32,263 nt of DNA from Candidatus Woesearchaeota archaeon. GTDB taxonomy: Archaea > Nanobdellota > Nanobdellia > Woesearchaeales > UBA10216. The notes below the pieces were generated by a model that was given only the letters and a program-made list of their open reading frames with translations, made no database searches and was not told the DNA's origin. Location of the stretch: positions 7,208-39,470 of the forward strand of contig JACPBS010000014.1 in the NCBI GenBank assembly GCA_016180195.1. The letters are read 5' to 3'. Positions 8,256 to 16,410 of this stretch are shown here, piece by piece. The translations under genes and the position numbers were made by a program. Positions within the stretch are counted from its first letter, which is position 1; each line of letters begins with the position of its first letter.

Positions 8256-8783
8256 ATGGGAGATCCAAGAAGAATAAAGAAGAAATTTTCGAAGCCTTCA
8301 CATCTGTGGCAAAAGGCAAGAATAGATGAAGAGCGCGTGCTCCTAAAGGAATACGGGCTGTCCAACAAGCGTGAAATATGGAAGGCCGCATCACTCACAA
8401 GATCATTCTCCAAACAGGCAAAGAGACTGATTGCCATAAAAAACAGCCAATCCGAGAAGGAAGGCGCCCAGCTGCTTGACAAGCTCACAGGACTCGGGCT
8501 CATAAAAGAAAAGAGCCTCGAATCAGTCCTCGATATAGGGATAAAGAATGTCCTTGACAGGCGGCTCCAGACAATCGTATTCAAAAAAAAGCTCTCCAGG
8601 TCTGTGAAGCAGGCAAGACAAGCAATAACCCACGCACACATAACCATAGGAAGCAAGAAGATCACCTCACCATCATACCTTGTTACAGTACAGGAGGAGG
8701 GAGCCATCAGCTTCAGCGAAAAATCTCCCTTTGCAAAACAGGATCACCCTGAAAGGACACTTCCGGAGACAAAACAGACATGA
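8256..8783 (+). CDS. rpsD: 30S ribosomal protein S4 (uS4)
   Basis: 175 residues. S4 is a primary 16S rRNA binder and assembly initiator. It begins with [19 protein letters not shown], typical of archaeal/eukaryotic uS4. The S4 RNA-binding domain lies at about 100-160 ([20 protein letters not shown], then [17 protein letters not shown]). The C-terminal tail is short and charged. It starts one nucleotide after the rpsM stop and overlaps rpsK by 4 nt (ATGA). Confidence 0.95.
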   Translation: MGDPRRIKKKFSKPSHLWQKARIDEERVLLKEYGLSNKREIWKAASLTRSFSKQAKRLIAIKNSQSEKEGAQLLDKLTGLGLIKEKSLESVLDIGIKNVLDRRLQTIVFKKKLSRSVKQARQAITHAHITIGSKKITSPSYLVTVQEEGAISFSEKSPFAKQDHPERTLPETKQT

Positions 8784-9178
8784 CAAGACAGGACACCAGA
8801 TGGGGAATAGCGCATATCTTCAGCAGCTACAACAATACAATAATACACATCACAGATATAACCGGAACAGAAACAATGAGCAGGGCTTCGGGAGGAATGG
8901 TGGTAAAGTCCGACAGGATGGAAAGCTCCCCAACAGCGGCAATGGCAGCAGCCAAGAAGGCAGCTGAGGCAGCAATGGAAAAAGGAATATCAGGCATACA
9001 CGTCAAGATCAAGGCGCCAGGCGGCCACAATGGCCCCAACAATCCAGGGCCAGGAGCACAGGCAGCTGTCAGGGCGTTGTCAAGAATGGGACTTAAGATA
9101 GGCATAATCGAGGATGTCACACCAATACCTCATGACGGATGCAGGAAAAAAGGCGGAAAAAGGGGCAGGAGGGTTTAA
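8780..9178 (+). CDS. rpsK: 30S ribosomal protein S11 (uS11)
   Basis: 132 residues, standard length. S11 forms part of the platform near the mRNA exit. Hallmarks are [19 protein letters not shown] near the N-terminus, [20 protein letters not shown], and the C-terminal [20 protein letters not shown]. The start overlaps the rpsD stop (ATGA), and rpoD follows after 3 nt. Confidence 0.96.
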   Translation: MTRQDTRWGIAHIFSSYNNTIIHITDITGTETMSRASGGMVVKSDRMESSPTAAMAAAKKAAEAAMEKGISGIHVKIKAPGGHNGPNNPGPGAQAAVRALSRMGLKIGIIEDVTPIPHDGCRKKGGKRGRRV

Positions 9179-9181
9179 ATC

Positions 9182-9973
9182 ATGGAAATAGAACTTGTAG
9201 AGTATGACAAGAAGTCGAACAAGCTAGTTTTCATACTTAAAGACGCCGACCCTAGCATAGCTAATGCGTTAAGACGAATCGCAGTTGATGAGGTTCCTGT
9301 GATGGCAATTGAGGACGTAGAGATAAGGAAAAACAGTTCTGTGCTTTATGACGAGATGATAGCGCACAGGCTCGGACTTGTCCCTTTGAAAACAGACCTT
9401 GAAAGCTACAGCCTGCCAGCAGAATGTAAATGCGGCGGGGCAGGGTGCGCAAGATGCCAGGTTAAGATGACAATCGAATCTGACGAGGTAGGGGTAGTAT
9501 ATTCCGAAGGACTCAAATCAAAAGACCCAAAAATAAAACCAGTCTTTGCAAAAACACCCATTGTCAAGCTCTCAAAAGGGCAAAAGCTCGAAATAGAGGC
9601 AACTGCCATTCTTGGCACGGGAAAGGAACATGCAAAGTGGATCCCCGGGCTCGTTTATTACAAAAAATATCCCACACTGAAAATGGTTCATGAGATAAAG
9701 GAACAGAAACTTACCGAGATATTCCCAAAAGTTTTCGAAATGAAAGCAGGCAAGATAACAATCAATGAGACTGAATTCATAAAATCACACTTGACAGACT
9801 CTATAGAAGAGGTTACCGAAGGAGCTGTCAAGGTCGAAGATGACGAAAACAGGTTCGTGTTTTTCGTCGAATCATGGGGCCAGCTTGAAAGCAAGGAAAT
9901 AATGGAAACCGCAATAAGCATTTTTGAGCAAAAGCTGGCAAACTTCCAGAAGGAGCTCAGCAAGAAACAATAA
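9182..9973 (+). CDS. rpoD: RNA polymerase subunit D (Rpo3)
   Basis: 263 residues. Subunit D pairs with L to form the assembly platform of archaeal RNA polymerase (Rpb3/alpha homologue). The N-terminal alpha motif is LKDADPSIANALRRIAVDEV with the RLGLVPLKTD segment at about 63-72. Cysteines C82-x-C84-x4-C89-x2-C92 resemble the zinc loop of eukaryotic Rpb3. I see no further cysteines, so the [4Fe-4S] ferredoxin-like site of some archaeal D subunits seems absent. It lies 3 nt after rpsK, in the conserved archaeal order. Confidence 0.95.
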   Translation: MEIELVEYDKKSNKLVFILKDADPSIANALRRIAVDEVPVMAIEDVEIRKNSSVLYDEMIAHRLGLVPLKTDLESYSLPAECKCGGAGCARCQVKMTIESDEVGVVYSEGLKSKDPKIKPVFAKTPIVKLSKGQKLEIEATAILGTGKEHAKWIPGLVYYKKYPTLKMVHEIKEQKLTEIFPKVFEMKAGKITINETEFIKSHLTDSIEEVTEGAVKVEDDENRFVFFVESWGQLESKEIMETAISIFEQKLANFQKELSKKQ

Positions 9974-9986
9974 TCATGCTTAAAGT

Positions 9987-10102
9987 GCGGGGGTGGCAGA
10001 GCCTGGCCAAATGCGCAATTTCATGCGATAACCGCGTATGAAGCTTAAGGTTGAGGGCCTTGTCCCTTAGTGGGTGCGCGAGTTCGAATCTCGTCCCCCG
10101 CA
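9987..10102 (+). tRNA. tRNA-Leu(GAG) with a 30-nt intron
   Basis: The acceptor stem pairs GCGGGGG (9987-9993) with CCCCCGC (10095-10101), followed by an A discriminator; CCA is not encoded. The T-arm is GCGAG-TTCGAAT-CTCGT. A class II variable arm has CCC-TTAGT-GGG. The anticodon loop is TTGAGGG with anticodon GAG at 10053-10055. The anticodon stem CAAGG/CCTTG forms only if about 30 nt (10019-10048) are removed between positions 29 and 30. A bulge-helix-bulge with bulges AAT and AAG and inner helix TTCAT/ATGAA supports this cut. The mature tRNA would be 86 nt. It sits between rpoD and rpl18e. Confidence 0.88.
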
Positions 10103-10143
10103 TCAAAGGATAAAATGAATCAAGAACTTTTATTATTTTACAA

Positions 10144-10503
10144 ATGAGAACCGGACCAATGAACGAGCAATTGAAGCAGCTCATAGATGAGCTGAAGAAA
10201 AAGGCATACAGCGACAACGCCATGCTCTGGAAAAGAATAGCATTAGACCTGGAAAAGCCATCCAGGCAAAGAAGATCTGTTAACCTCTCCAGGATAAACA
10301 GGCATACGAATGACGGCGAAACAATAATTGTTCCCGGAAAGGTATTGAGTTCAGGAGAATTGGACAAGAAGATAACGATCGCAGCCTGGCAGTTTTCCAA
10401 AGATGCCTTTGCAAAAATAATGAAGTCAGAATCAAAAGCAGTCACGATCTCAGACCTTATGAGGCAAAACCCGGAAGGGAAGAATGTGAGGATAATAGGA
10501 TGA
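10144..10503 (+). CDS. rpl18e: 50S ribosomal protein L18e (eL18)
   Basis: 119 residues, as usual for archaeal L18e. The core includes LWKRIALDLEKPSRQRRSVN, SRINRHTNDGETIIVPGKVL and ITIAAWQFSKDAFAKI, typical of this L15/L18e-fold protein of the large subunit. I keep the start at 10144 because MRTGPMNEQLKQLI resembles the RTGPTN-type N-terminus of relatives. However, a TATA-like TTTTATTATTTTAC at 10126-10139 would suit a start at 10162 better. It overlaps rplM by 4 nt. Confidence 0.92.
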   Translation: MRTGPMNEQLKQLIDELKKKAYSDNAMLWKRIALDLEKPSRQRRSVNLSRINRHTNDGETIIVPGKVLSSGELDKKITIAAWQFSKDAFAKIMKSESKAVTISDLMRQNPEGKNVRIIG

Positions 10504-10910
10504 TAATAGATGCTTCAAACCTGATACTTGGAAGGATGGCAAGCTTCGCCGCAAAAAAAGCATTATCCGGCGAAGAAATCATAGTGATAAATTGCGAGAA
10601 GGCAGTCATAACAGGCAGGAAAAACAGCATCCTTGCCCGGTACAGGCTATTGATGGATATAGGCCAGCCAACAAAAGGACCTTTCATCCCGAGAAGACCA
10701 GACCTTCTAGTCAGGAGGGTCATTAGAGGGATGCTGCCAAGGAAAAGAGCAAGGGGAAGGGAAGCATACAAAAAAGTTAAATGCTACATGGAAATGCCTC
10801 CTGAAATAAAGCAGGACTCAGTTCAAACAATAAGCTCGGCAGACATAAACTCAAGATCAACATCCAAATATGTAACAGTCAAGGAACTTTGCAGGTTGAT
10901 AAGAAAATGA
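10500..10910 (+). CDS. rplM: 50S ribosomal protein L13 (uL13)
   Basis: 136 residues, typical of archaeal L13. It is an early-assembling large-subunit protein. Recognisable segments are IIDASNLILGRMASFAAKKA at the N-terminus, INCEKAVITGRK, and the GPFIPRRPDLLVRRVIRGML region where archaeal L13 contacts rRNA. The start overlaps the rpl18e stop, and the stop overlaps the rpsI start; both overlaps are ATGA, so translation is probably coupled along the block. Confidence 0.94.
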   Translation: MIIDASNLILGRMASFAAKKALSGEEIIVINCEKAVITGRKNSILARYRLLMDIGQPTKGPFIPRRPDLLVRRVIRGMLPRKRARGREAYKKVKCYMEMPPEIKQDSVQTISSADINSRSTSKYVTVKELCRLIRK

Positions 10911-11311
10911 GCAAGCCAATAAACACGTCAGGAAAAAGGAAGAAAGCCATCGCAAGAGCAGTCCTGAAAGCAGGAACTGGAATCGTAAAGGTAAACAACA
11001 TACTCATAGACAATTATGAGCCGATGCTGGCTAGAATGAAGATAATGGAGCCGCTGACATTAGCGGATACTTACGCCCCGAAAGTTGACATAAATGTAAT
11101 AGTATCAGGCGGTGGCATATTCAGCCAGGCAGAGGCTGTAAGGCTCACAATAGCAAGGGCACTGGTCGAGTTCTCAAAGGACAAAAAGCTCGAGAAGGAA
11201 TTCCTTGAATATGACAGGCATATGCTGGTTGCAGACGTAAGGCAAAGGGAAGACAGGAAACCGAATTCTGCCGGGAAGGCCAGATCGAAAGTGCAAAAAT
11301 CGTATAGATAG
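10907..11311 (+). CDS. rpsI: 30S ribosomal protein S9 (uS9)
   Basis: 134 residues with the start chosen at 10907, where ATGA overlaps the rplM stop; an in-frame ATG at 10889 lies inside rplM and would add six unlikely residues. S9 contacts the P-site tRNA through its C-terminal tail. Hallmarks are SGKRKKAIARAVLKAGTGIV at the N-terminus, VSGGGIFSQAEAVRLTIARA in the centre, and a basic tail ending RSKVQKSYR, here slightly different from the common KxQKRYR. It is the last gene before the inserted 11.3-12.5 kb region. Confidence 0.95.
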   Translation: MSKPINTSGKRKKAIARAVLKAGTGIVKVNNILIDNYEPMLARMKIMEPLTLADTYAPKVDINVIVSGGGIFSQAEAVRLTIARALVEFSKDKKLEKEFLEYDRHMLVADVRQREDRKPNSAGKARSKVQKSYR

Positions 11312-11398
11312 GAGAAAGTTAATTATTGGAAGGGCTGATAAGGGAACACAACTAATCTCTCATTAATCGAAGCCAGGACCTGTTGCTCCTTTGAAGAT

Positions 11399-11772
11399 TT
11401 AGTCGTAAGTCAATCCATTATGTCTGATTATTCGGTTATACGCATTGATGTGCGCTTTCAAAAAAGCGAAATCAAGATCATTATGTCTTCCCCTACCAAT
11501 ATATGTTTTCCCTTGAAAACTAACTTTAGCTGTCGAGACGGGCACTCCTTTGGACGTGTTAAGATATATTCCAGTTATATCGGCATTTAAGCCCATCTCA
11601 GAAGCCAGACTTTGTAAAGCATACATAGTTGCTGCCACTCCACCTATTCCCTCCCCACCTACTATTATGTCCCGACTTCCAACCCTTACTTCCAGATCGG
11701 CCCTGCACTCTTCCCTTCCTGCTGTTTTGAAATGTTTTATGTGTATAATAAAACCCGATCTTTCCCGTTCAT
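11399..11772 (-). pseudogene. LeuA-type regulatory domain, probable frameshift
   Basis: The intact stretch (11399-11638, 79 residues from the first ATG) reads GKTYIGRGRHNDLDFAFLKA, then HINAYNRII. This resembles the C-terminal regulatory domain of 2-isopropylmalate/citramalate synthases (pattern GxxYxGRGxxxDixeASxxAylnAiNr). The frame stays open and domain-like upstream (ADLEVRVGSRDIIVGGEGIG) to about 11735 but has no ATG, GTG or TTG there. The only good start, ATG at 11770-11772 with AAGGA 11 nt upstream and a TATA box at 11816-11827, is in the neighbouring frame. Loss of one base between 11735 and 11770 explains this. No synthase catalytic domain is present. It could be a free-standing regulatory domain damaged by one indel, a sequencing error, or a decaying fragment. 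Confidence 0.5.
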
Positions 11773-11815
11773 TTATATTTTTTTCCTTGAAATGCCGTTT
11801 AAGTCTTATAGATAG

Positions 11816-11827
11816 GAATATATTTAA
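11816..11827 (-). promoter_or_regulatory. TATA box for the LeuA-like domain
   Basis: On the minus strand TTAAATATATTC precedes the proposed ATG at 11772 by about 49 nt, leaving a leader of roughly 24 nt that contains AAGGA. Confidence 0.35.
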
Positions 11828-11902
11828 CGGCGATAAAACAGGTTTTATTTATGGGCAGGTCAATTTCTGTAAAGCCAAGTTGTTTGGAACAATCAGAGTC
11901 AG

Positions 11903-12154
11903 CTATTTGTAAACATCTCTCCTGTTAGCAACTTCTATGACAAAAACAATAAGCCTGCCATCCTGAATGTCTAGAATTGCCCGATAGTCACCAATCCTTA
12001 ATCTGAAATATGGGCTTCCTACAAGTTTCTTGACAAACGAATAAGGTTTTATCCGTATTCTTTCAAGCGTGGAAATGACCCTTATCTGAACGCCTCTTTC
12101 CAACTTATATAGCTGTTTCTCTGCTGTTGTTGAGAATTCAATATCGTACATCAT
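11903..12154 (-). CDS. RelE/ParE-family toxin
   Basis: 83 residues, the normal size for a RelE-type toxin. RelE proteins cleave mRNA in the ribosomal A site. The pattern EFSTTAEKQLYKLERGVQIR, then a small hydrophobic strand, then FRLRIGDYRAILDI and VIEVANRRDVYK is characteristic of this family, with the usual C-terminal Arg-rich strand and terminal Tyr. It begins 1 nt after the stop of the antitoxin gene, in the standard antitoxin-toxin order. The pair sits inside an otherwise conserved ribosomal/RNA polymerase cluster. Confidence 0.88.
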   Translation of the reverse strand: MMYDIEFSTTAEKQLYKLERGVQIRVISTLERIRIKPYSFVKKLVGSPYFRLRIGDYRAILDIQDGRLIVFVIEVANRRDVYK

Positions 12155-12155
12155 A

Positions 12156-12374
12156 TCAAAGTTTTAATTGTTTCTTTATCTGCTCAAGCGTTTTTGTCTT
12201 GCCTTCTTCAATCTCCTTTCTTGATTGCTCTATGTGTCTTTTCGTTTCTTCAGACAGCTCCTTGCTGTCTTCCAGCAAGTCCCAAATAATGTCTTCATAG
12301 CTCTCTTTATCATACATCTTTCTTATTTTCAACTGCTCAACCAGTTTTTCGCTAACTTGAATAGTTGTTGTCAT
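12156..12374 (-). CDS. RelB-like antitoxin
   Basis: 72 residues from the ATG at 12374. That start is preferred because TTATAT at 12399-12404 lies about 27 nt upstream, and the protein then begins MTTTIQVSEKLVEQLKIRK as archaeal antitoxins of this kind do; starts at 12383 or 12425 are possible but less likely. The N-terminal beta strand and helix would bind DNA as a dimer. The highly charged C-terminal helix (SKELSEETKRHIEQSRKEIE onward) would wrap the toxin. RelB-family antitoxins usually repress their own promoter. Confidence 0.78.
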   Translation of the reverse strand: MTTTIQVSEKLVEQLKIRKMYDKESYEDIIWDLLEDSKELSEETKRHIEQSRKEIEEGKTKTLEQIKKQLKL

Positions 12375-12427
12375 AGTAATCATATAATTCGCTATAGAAT
12401 ATAAGGCTTTGGTTTTTAGCCACAAAA

Positions 12428-12439
12428 GGTTTATAAACC
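12428..12439. promoter_or_regulatory. Palindromic TATA box upstream of rpoN
   Basis: GGTTTATAAACC is a perfect 12-bp palindrome. It is centred about 33 nt before the rpoN ATG and about 60 nt from the relB start on the other strand. It gives rpoN its own promoter after the insertion, and could also serve as an operator for the antitoxin. Confidence 0.45.
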
Positions 12440-12466
12440 AGCCTGAAATCCCTAAATAGTTCTGAA

Positions 12467-12664
12467 ATGATAATCCCTATCAGATGCTGGAGTTGCGGAA
12501 AGCCAATTGCACATCTCAAAGAAGAGTATGATGAAAGAGTGGCCAAAGGCGAGACCAGGAAAAAGATACTTGATGACCTAGGAATGGAAAGGTACTGCTG
12601 CAGGGCAATGTTCCTGGGGCATGTTGACCTGATTGAAAAAATAACGCAGTTCAAAAAGTTTTGA
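12467..12664 (+). CDS. rpoN: RNA polymerase subunit N (Rpo10)
   Basis: 65 residues, the usual size of this Rpb10 homologue. It binds the D/L platform. The zinc site is complete: C7-x2-C10 near the N-terminus (PIRCWSCGKPI) and the atypical adjacent pair C44-C45 (ERYCCRAMF). The archaeal neighbour is normally rpsI; here it is separated by about 1.15 kb. The protein ends in HVDLIEKITQFKKF as in relatives. Confidence 0.96.
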   Translation: MIIPIRCWSCGKPIAHLKEEYDERVAKGETRKKILDDLGMERYCCRAMFLGHVDLIEKITQFKKF

Positions 12665-12733
12665 GCATTTTCTTGATGTGGAACGTTTAGTTCGGTTCAG
12701 GTGCTCCATGTCCTGAATGTTTTTCGAAACAAA

Positions 12734-12746
12734 ATTTAAATATAAT
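12734..12746 (+). promoter_or_regulatory. TATA box for leuS
   Basis: ATTTAAATATAAT is centred about 31 nt before the ATG at 12771. It lies inside the longer open frame beginning at 12717, which argues that translation starts at 12771. Confidence 0.55.
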
Positions 12747-12770
12747 GAGACAGCTTATCCGAAAACAAAA

Positions 12771-15626
12771 ATGCTCGACTTCAACAGGATTGCTGAAAAG
12801 TGGCAGAAGAAGTGGGAGGAATCAAAGGTTTTCCAATCTGAAGCTGATGAACGGCCGAAATTCTATGTTGCCATCGTTTACCCTTACATGAGCGGGCTCC
12901 TGCACCTGGGACACTTATTCACGTACACGTTTTCTGAAGTTGCCTTGAGGTACAAAAAGATGAGAGGCTATAACGTCCTTGCCAAATACGGGTACCACTG
13001 CACCGGGACCCCGATAATAGCAGCAGCCCAAAGGGTCAAGGAAGGAGAACCCGGCCAAATAGAGACCCTGAAAAAGATGGGCATAAATGAGGAGGAAATA
13101 CCTAAATTTGCAGACCCAGAGTACTGGTGCGAATACTTCCCAAAGGAAACCCTAAGGGATGCGAAAAACATGGGCTTTGCAATAGATGAAAGATATGCAT
13201 TCAGAACAACACACCTAAACCAGCCATACGACAGCTTCATAACATGGCAATTCAACAGGCTTAAAGAAAAAGGCTATGTCAAGCAGGGAAGGCACCCTGT
13301 GGTATGGTGCCCGAAGGACAATGTCCCTGTCGGCGATCATGACAGGGCTGAGGGCGAGGGCGAGACGCCAAAAGATTTCATTTGGGCCAAGTTCAGGCTA
13401 AAGGATTCTGACCTTATCCTAATGGCAGGCACAACCAGGCCCGACGCATTGCTTGGGCAGACCCATTTGTGGATAGATCCGAATTCAACATATTCCATAA
13501 TACGAGTAGACGGAGAGAAATGGGTTGTTGGCAAGGAAGCTGTTAAAAAGATAGAGCAACAATACAAAAAACCGGGGCTTATTGGAGAGATCAGCTCAAG
13601 CGATCTTATAGGAAAATGGACAAAAGGGCCGATGGTGGATTATGATGCGTACATAGTCCCGGCAGGCTTTATTGAAGCTGATGTAGGATCCGGGATAGTT
13701 TATTCAGCGCTTGAAGACCCGGTTGATTTAATGGAGATGCAAAGCATACAGGCTAACCCTGATTTTGTCAAAAAGCACAAACTAGACGCCGAAGTCGTAT
13801 CAAAGCTAAAGCCAATCTCGATCATAAACATCCCCGACCTTGGAGAAAACCTTGGCCAAGAAATGCTCGACAAATACAAAGTCAGATCACCAAGAGACAA
13901 ACAGCTTCTTGAAGAAGCAAAAGGCGAATTAAACAGGGTTGTTTACAGGAAAGGAATCCTGAAACAAAATTGCGGAAAATACGCGGGCCTCACAGTCCCA
14001 GAAGCTCAGGCAAAAATCAAGAAAGACCTGATCGAATCAAAGGATGCAGTGATGTTTTACGAACTGACTGGAAAAGTGAAATGCAGGTGCCTTACTGACT
14101 GCATAGTAAAGATGGTAGAGGACCAGTGGTTCATAGAATACAACGATCCCGGTTGGAAAAAGAAGGCGCATGAATGCCTTGCCACGATGAAGATATACCC
14201 TGAAGTGGTAAGAAAGCAGTTTGACTATGTAATAGACTGGCTTGACCACTGGGCATGCACAAGGGAGTATGGCCTCGGGACAAAGCTGCCCTGGGACAAC
14301 AAGTGGGTGATTGAATCGCTATCTGATTCAACAATCCAGATGGCGTATGGAACTGTTTCAAAATATCTGCAGAACCCCGGCGAATACGGGTTCAAAACAG
14401 ATAAACTAAATGATGAATTCTTTGATTATGTTTTTTTGGGAAAAGGTAATGTAAAATCTGTTGAGAATTCAACAGGCATACCCACAGGAATGATAGAAAC
14501 GATGAAAAAAGACTTCGAATACTGGTATCCATTCGACTTCAGAAACTCCGCAAAGGACCTTGTACAGAACCACCTTGCGTTCTGCATATTCAACCACGTT
14601 GCACTCTTTCCCGAGAAACACTGGCCACAAGCGTTTGCCATAAATGGGAGGATAATGGTAAACAACGAAAAGATGTCAAAATCCAAGGGCAACTTCTTCA
14701 CGATGAGAGAACTATACACCAAGCACGGACCTGACATAGTAAGGCTTGCCGCAGCAAATGCCGGAGAAGGGGTTGACGATGCGAACTATGACATGGAATT
14801 CCTGGAAACAGCGAAAAGGAAATTATCAGAACACCACTCATTCATAAATCGAAGCTATGGGAAGGGAAGGAAAGAGGAGCTTGTAATAGATAGGTGGCTT
14901 GAAAGCAAGATAAACGAGAACATCAAAAAGGCAACGGAATCGATGGATAACATGATGTTCAAATCAGGCATATTCCATTGCTTCCTTGAAATGCAGAGAA
15001 ACATGAAATGGTACATAAAAAGAACAAATGGATCGCCTAATGAAAGAATTGTAAAACTGTATTGCGAATCAACAGTAACGATGCTGGCCCCATTCTCCCC
15101 GCACTTCAGCGAGGAATGCTGGGAACTTATGGGAAAAAAAGGCTTCGTTTCGAACTCCCCCTGGCCAAATGCCAATGCAGATTCAATAAAACCCGAGCTC
15201 GACCAAGGCGAGGAACTCGTATCAGGCATTCTTTCAGACATAAGGGCGGTGATCAAACTAACAAAAATAGAGAAGCCGAAAGAGATCAAGATAATTATAA
15301 GCCAGTCATGGAAATATGAGCTTTTTGGCCAAATACGCAAAATAATGGAATCAGGCAAAGAGCCGAAAATAAAGGAAATTCTGGCAGATATGAAATTCAT
15401 ACAACACGCACAGGAAATCCAGAAATTCCTCCCAAAGATGATTTCATCCAGGAAGCTTCCTGAAGCAGCCATTTCCAAAGAGCATGAAAAGAAATCGCTG
15501 GATGAGGCATTAAGCTTCATGGAAAACGAACTGAATTCCCCAATAAGGATCGAGGATGCTGACTCAAGCACCGAACAAAAATCAAAACAGGCAATCCCGG
15601 GAAAGCCCGCAATCCTAATAAAATGA
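12771..15626 (+). CDS. leuS: Leucyl-tRNA synthetase, archaeal type
   Basis: 951 residues from the ATG at 12771. It charges tRNA-Leu, one copy of which lies 2.7 kb upstream. The class I signature is PYMSGLLHLGHL with HLGH at 45-48, and the second signature KMSKS is at 634-638 within NEKMSKSKGN. The editing CP1 domain occupies the region in between, with AGTTRPDALLGQTHLWIDP corresponding to its threonine-rich editing pocket. A C-terminal helical anticodon-binding domain and a long archaeal-type tail follow. An earlier ATG at 12717 overlaps the promoter and is not favoured. The stop overlaps the NAD kinase start by 4 nt. Confidence 0.95.
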   Translation: MLDFNRIAEKWQKKWEESKVFQSEADERPKFYVAIVYPYMSGLLHLGHLFTYTFSEVALRYKKMRGYNVLAKYGYHCTGTPIIAAAQRVKEGEPGQIETLKKMGINEEEIPKFADPEYWCEYFPKETLRDAKNMGFAIDERYAFRTTHLNQPYDSFITWQFNRLKEKGYVKQGRHPVVWCPKDNVPVGDHDRAEGEGETPKDFIWAKFRLKDSDLILMAGTTRPDALLGQTHLWIDPNSTYSIIRVDGEKWVVGKEAVKKIEQQYKKPGLIGEISSSDLIGKWTKGPMVDYDAYIVPAGFIEADVGSGIVYSALEDPVDLMEMQSIQANPDFVKKHKLDAEVVSKLKPISIINIPDLGENLGQEMLDKYKVRSPRDKQLLEEAKGELNRVVYRKGILKQNCGKYAGLTVPEAQAKIKKDLIESKDAVMFYELTGKVKCRCLTDCIVKMVEDQWFIEYNDPGWKKKAHECLATMKIYPEVVRKQFDYVIDWLDHWACTREYGLGTKLPWDNKWVIESLSDSTIQMAYGTVSKYLQNPGEYGFKTDKLNDEFFDYVFLGKGNVKSVENSTGIPTGMIETMKKDFEYWYPFDFRNSAKDLVQNHLAFCIFNHVALFPEKHWPQAFAINGRIMVNNEKMSKSKGNFFTMRELYTKHGPDIVRLAAANAGEGVDDANYDMEFLETAKRKLSEHHSFINRSYGKGRKEELVIDRWLESKINENIKKATESMDNMMFKSGIFHCFLEMQRNMKWYIKRTNGSPNERIVKLYCESTVTMLAPFSPHFSEECWELMGKKGFVSNSPWPNANADSIKPELDQGEELVSGILSDIRAVIKLTKIEKPKEIKIIISQSWKYELFGQIRKIMESGKEPKIKEILADMKFIQHAQEIQKFLPKMISSRKLPEAAISKEHEKKSLDEALSFMENELNSPIRIEDADSSTEQKSKQAIPGKPAILIK

Positions 15627-16405
15627 GGCCCAAATTCGCACTGGTCGTCTGCTACAAGGACACATATGGGACTGAATCGGCCGTGAAGAAAGCGCTTAAA
15701 AAAGAAAAAATAAACCATAAATGCATTAACCGGGACATGCTTACAAAGGAAAGCTTCCAAAAAGCAGACCTCGTAATAAGCGTGGGCGGGGATGGAACAT
15801 TCCTGACCGCTTCACAGTACATCAAAGATCAGCCTGTTCTTGTTGTTGCCTCAAATTTCAAAAAGAACGAGGGATTCTTTGCAGCTGCAGGCAAAAAGGA
15901 ATTCCATAAAAAGCTAAAAATGATAATCAATGATGAATTCACAACAATAAAGCTTAACAGGCTGCAGCCCTTAATTGTTAAAGGCAAAAAGAGAATGAAC
16001 ATTCCTCCAGCAATCAATGAAGTCTACATAGGCTGCAAGAGACCTTACATTACTGCAAGATACGTGCTAAAAATCGGGAATAAAAAAGAATTCCAGAAAA
16101 GCAGCGGCGTCATTGTATCCACGGCAGCAGGCAGCAATGCATGGATCAAAAGCGCGGGAGGCAGAAAACTGCCATTATCAACCAAAAAAACACAGTACCT
16201 CATCAGAGAGCCTTATTTCGGCAGGCTCACCAAACCGAAAATGAGGAAAGGCGTACTGCCTGAAAATGCAGCAGTTAAAATCAAATCCCTGATGTGGGAT
16301 GGAATTGCAGTTGTGGATTCGCGCCACACAGAATATGAACTTGATGAAGGCTCATCCATAATAATTAGAAATGCCAAAAAACCCCTTAATCTTATTACAT
16401 TTTGA
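15623..16405 (+). CDS. NAD(+) kinase family protein
   Basis: 260 residues. The enzyme phosphorylates NAD to NADP. The nucleotide-binding motif VISVGGDGTFLTAS places GGDGT at 55-59. The later signature STAAGSNAWIKSAGG corresponds to the conserved TPTGSTAYxxSAGG region, and INEVYIG to the NE motif. Length and order are consistent with an active enzyme, although the second motif is degenerate (AAGSNAW rather than TGSTAY), so substrate preference may differ. ATGA overlap with leuS suggests co-transcription. Confidence 0.83.
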   Translation: MRPKFALVVCYKDTYGTESAVKKALKKEKINHKCINRDMLTKESFQKADLVISVGGDGTFLTASQYIKDQPVLVVASNFKKNEGFFAAAGKKEFHKKLKMIINDEFTTIKLNRLQPLIVKGKKRMNIPPAINEVYIGCKRPYITARYVLKIGNKKEFQKSSGVIVSTAAGSNAWIKSAGGRKLPLSTKKTQYLIREPYFGRLTKPKMRKGVLPENAAVKIKSLMWDGIAVVDSRHTEYELDEGSSIIIRNAKKPLNLITF

Positions 16406-16410
16406 AATGT

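Noticed and set aside
8072-8707. 211-codon open frame antisense to rpsM and rpsD
   Set aside because: The sense genes are certain ribosomal proteins; the antisense protein has the same Ser/Phe-rich shadow composition and no promoter.
9987-10102. Reading the tRNA with anticodon CAT or TAA and a canonical intron
   Set aside because: These readings leave the anticodon stem or variable arm unpaired. GAG with TTGAGGG loop gives a full stem and matches class II tRNA-Leu.
11550-11912. 120-codon plus-strand frame
   Set aside because: It overlaps the LeuA-like domain and its promoter on the other strand, and the translation shows no family features.
12696-12717. Inverted repeat TTCAGG/CCTGAA before leuS
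   Set aside because: Only 6 bp with a 10-nt loop and no T-run; could be chance.
14855-15760. 301-codon open frame antisense to leuS
   Set aside because: It lies opposite a well-recognised leuS C-terminus and nadK start, is rich in Ser/Phe/Leu as reverse-frame translations of this codon usage are, and shows no domain.
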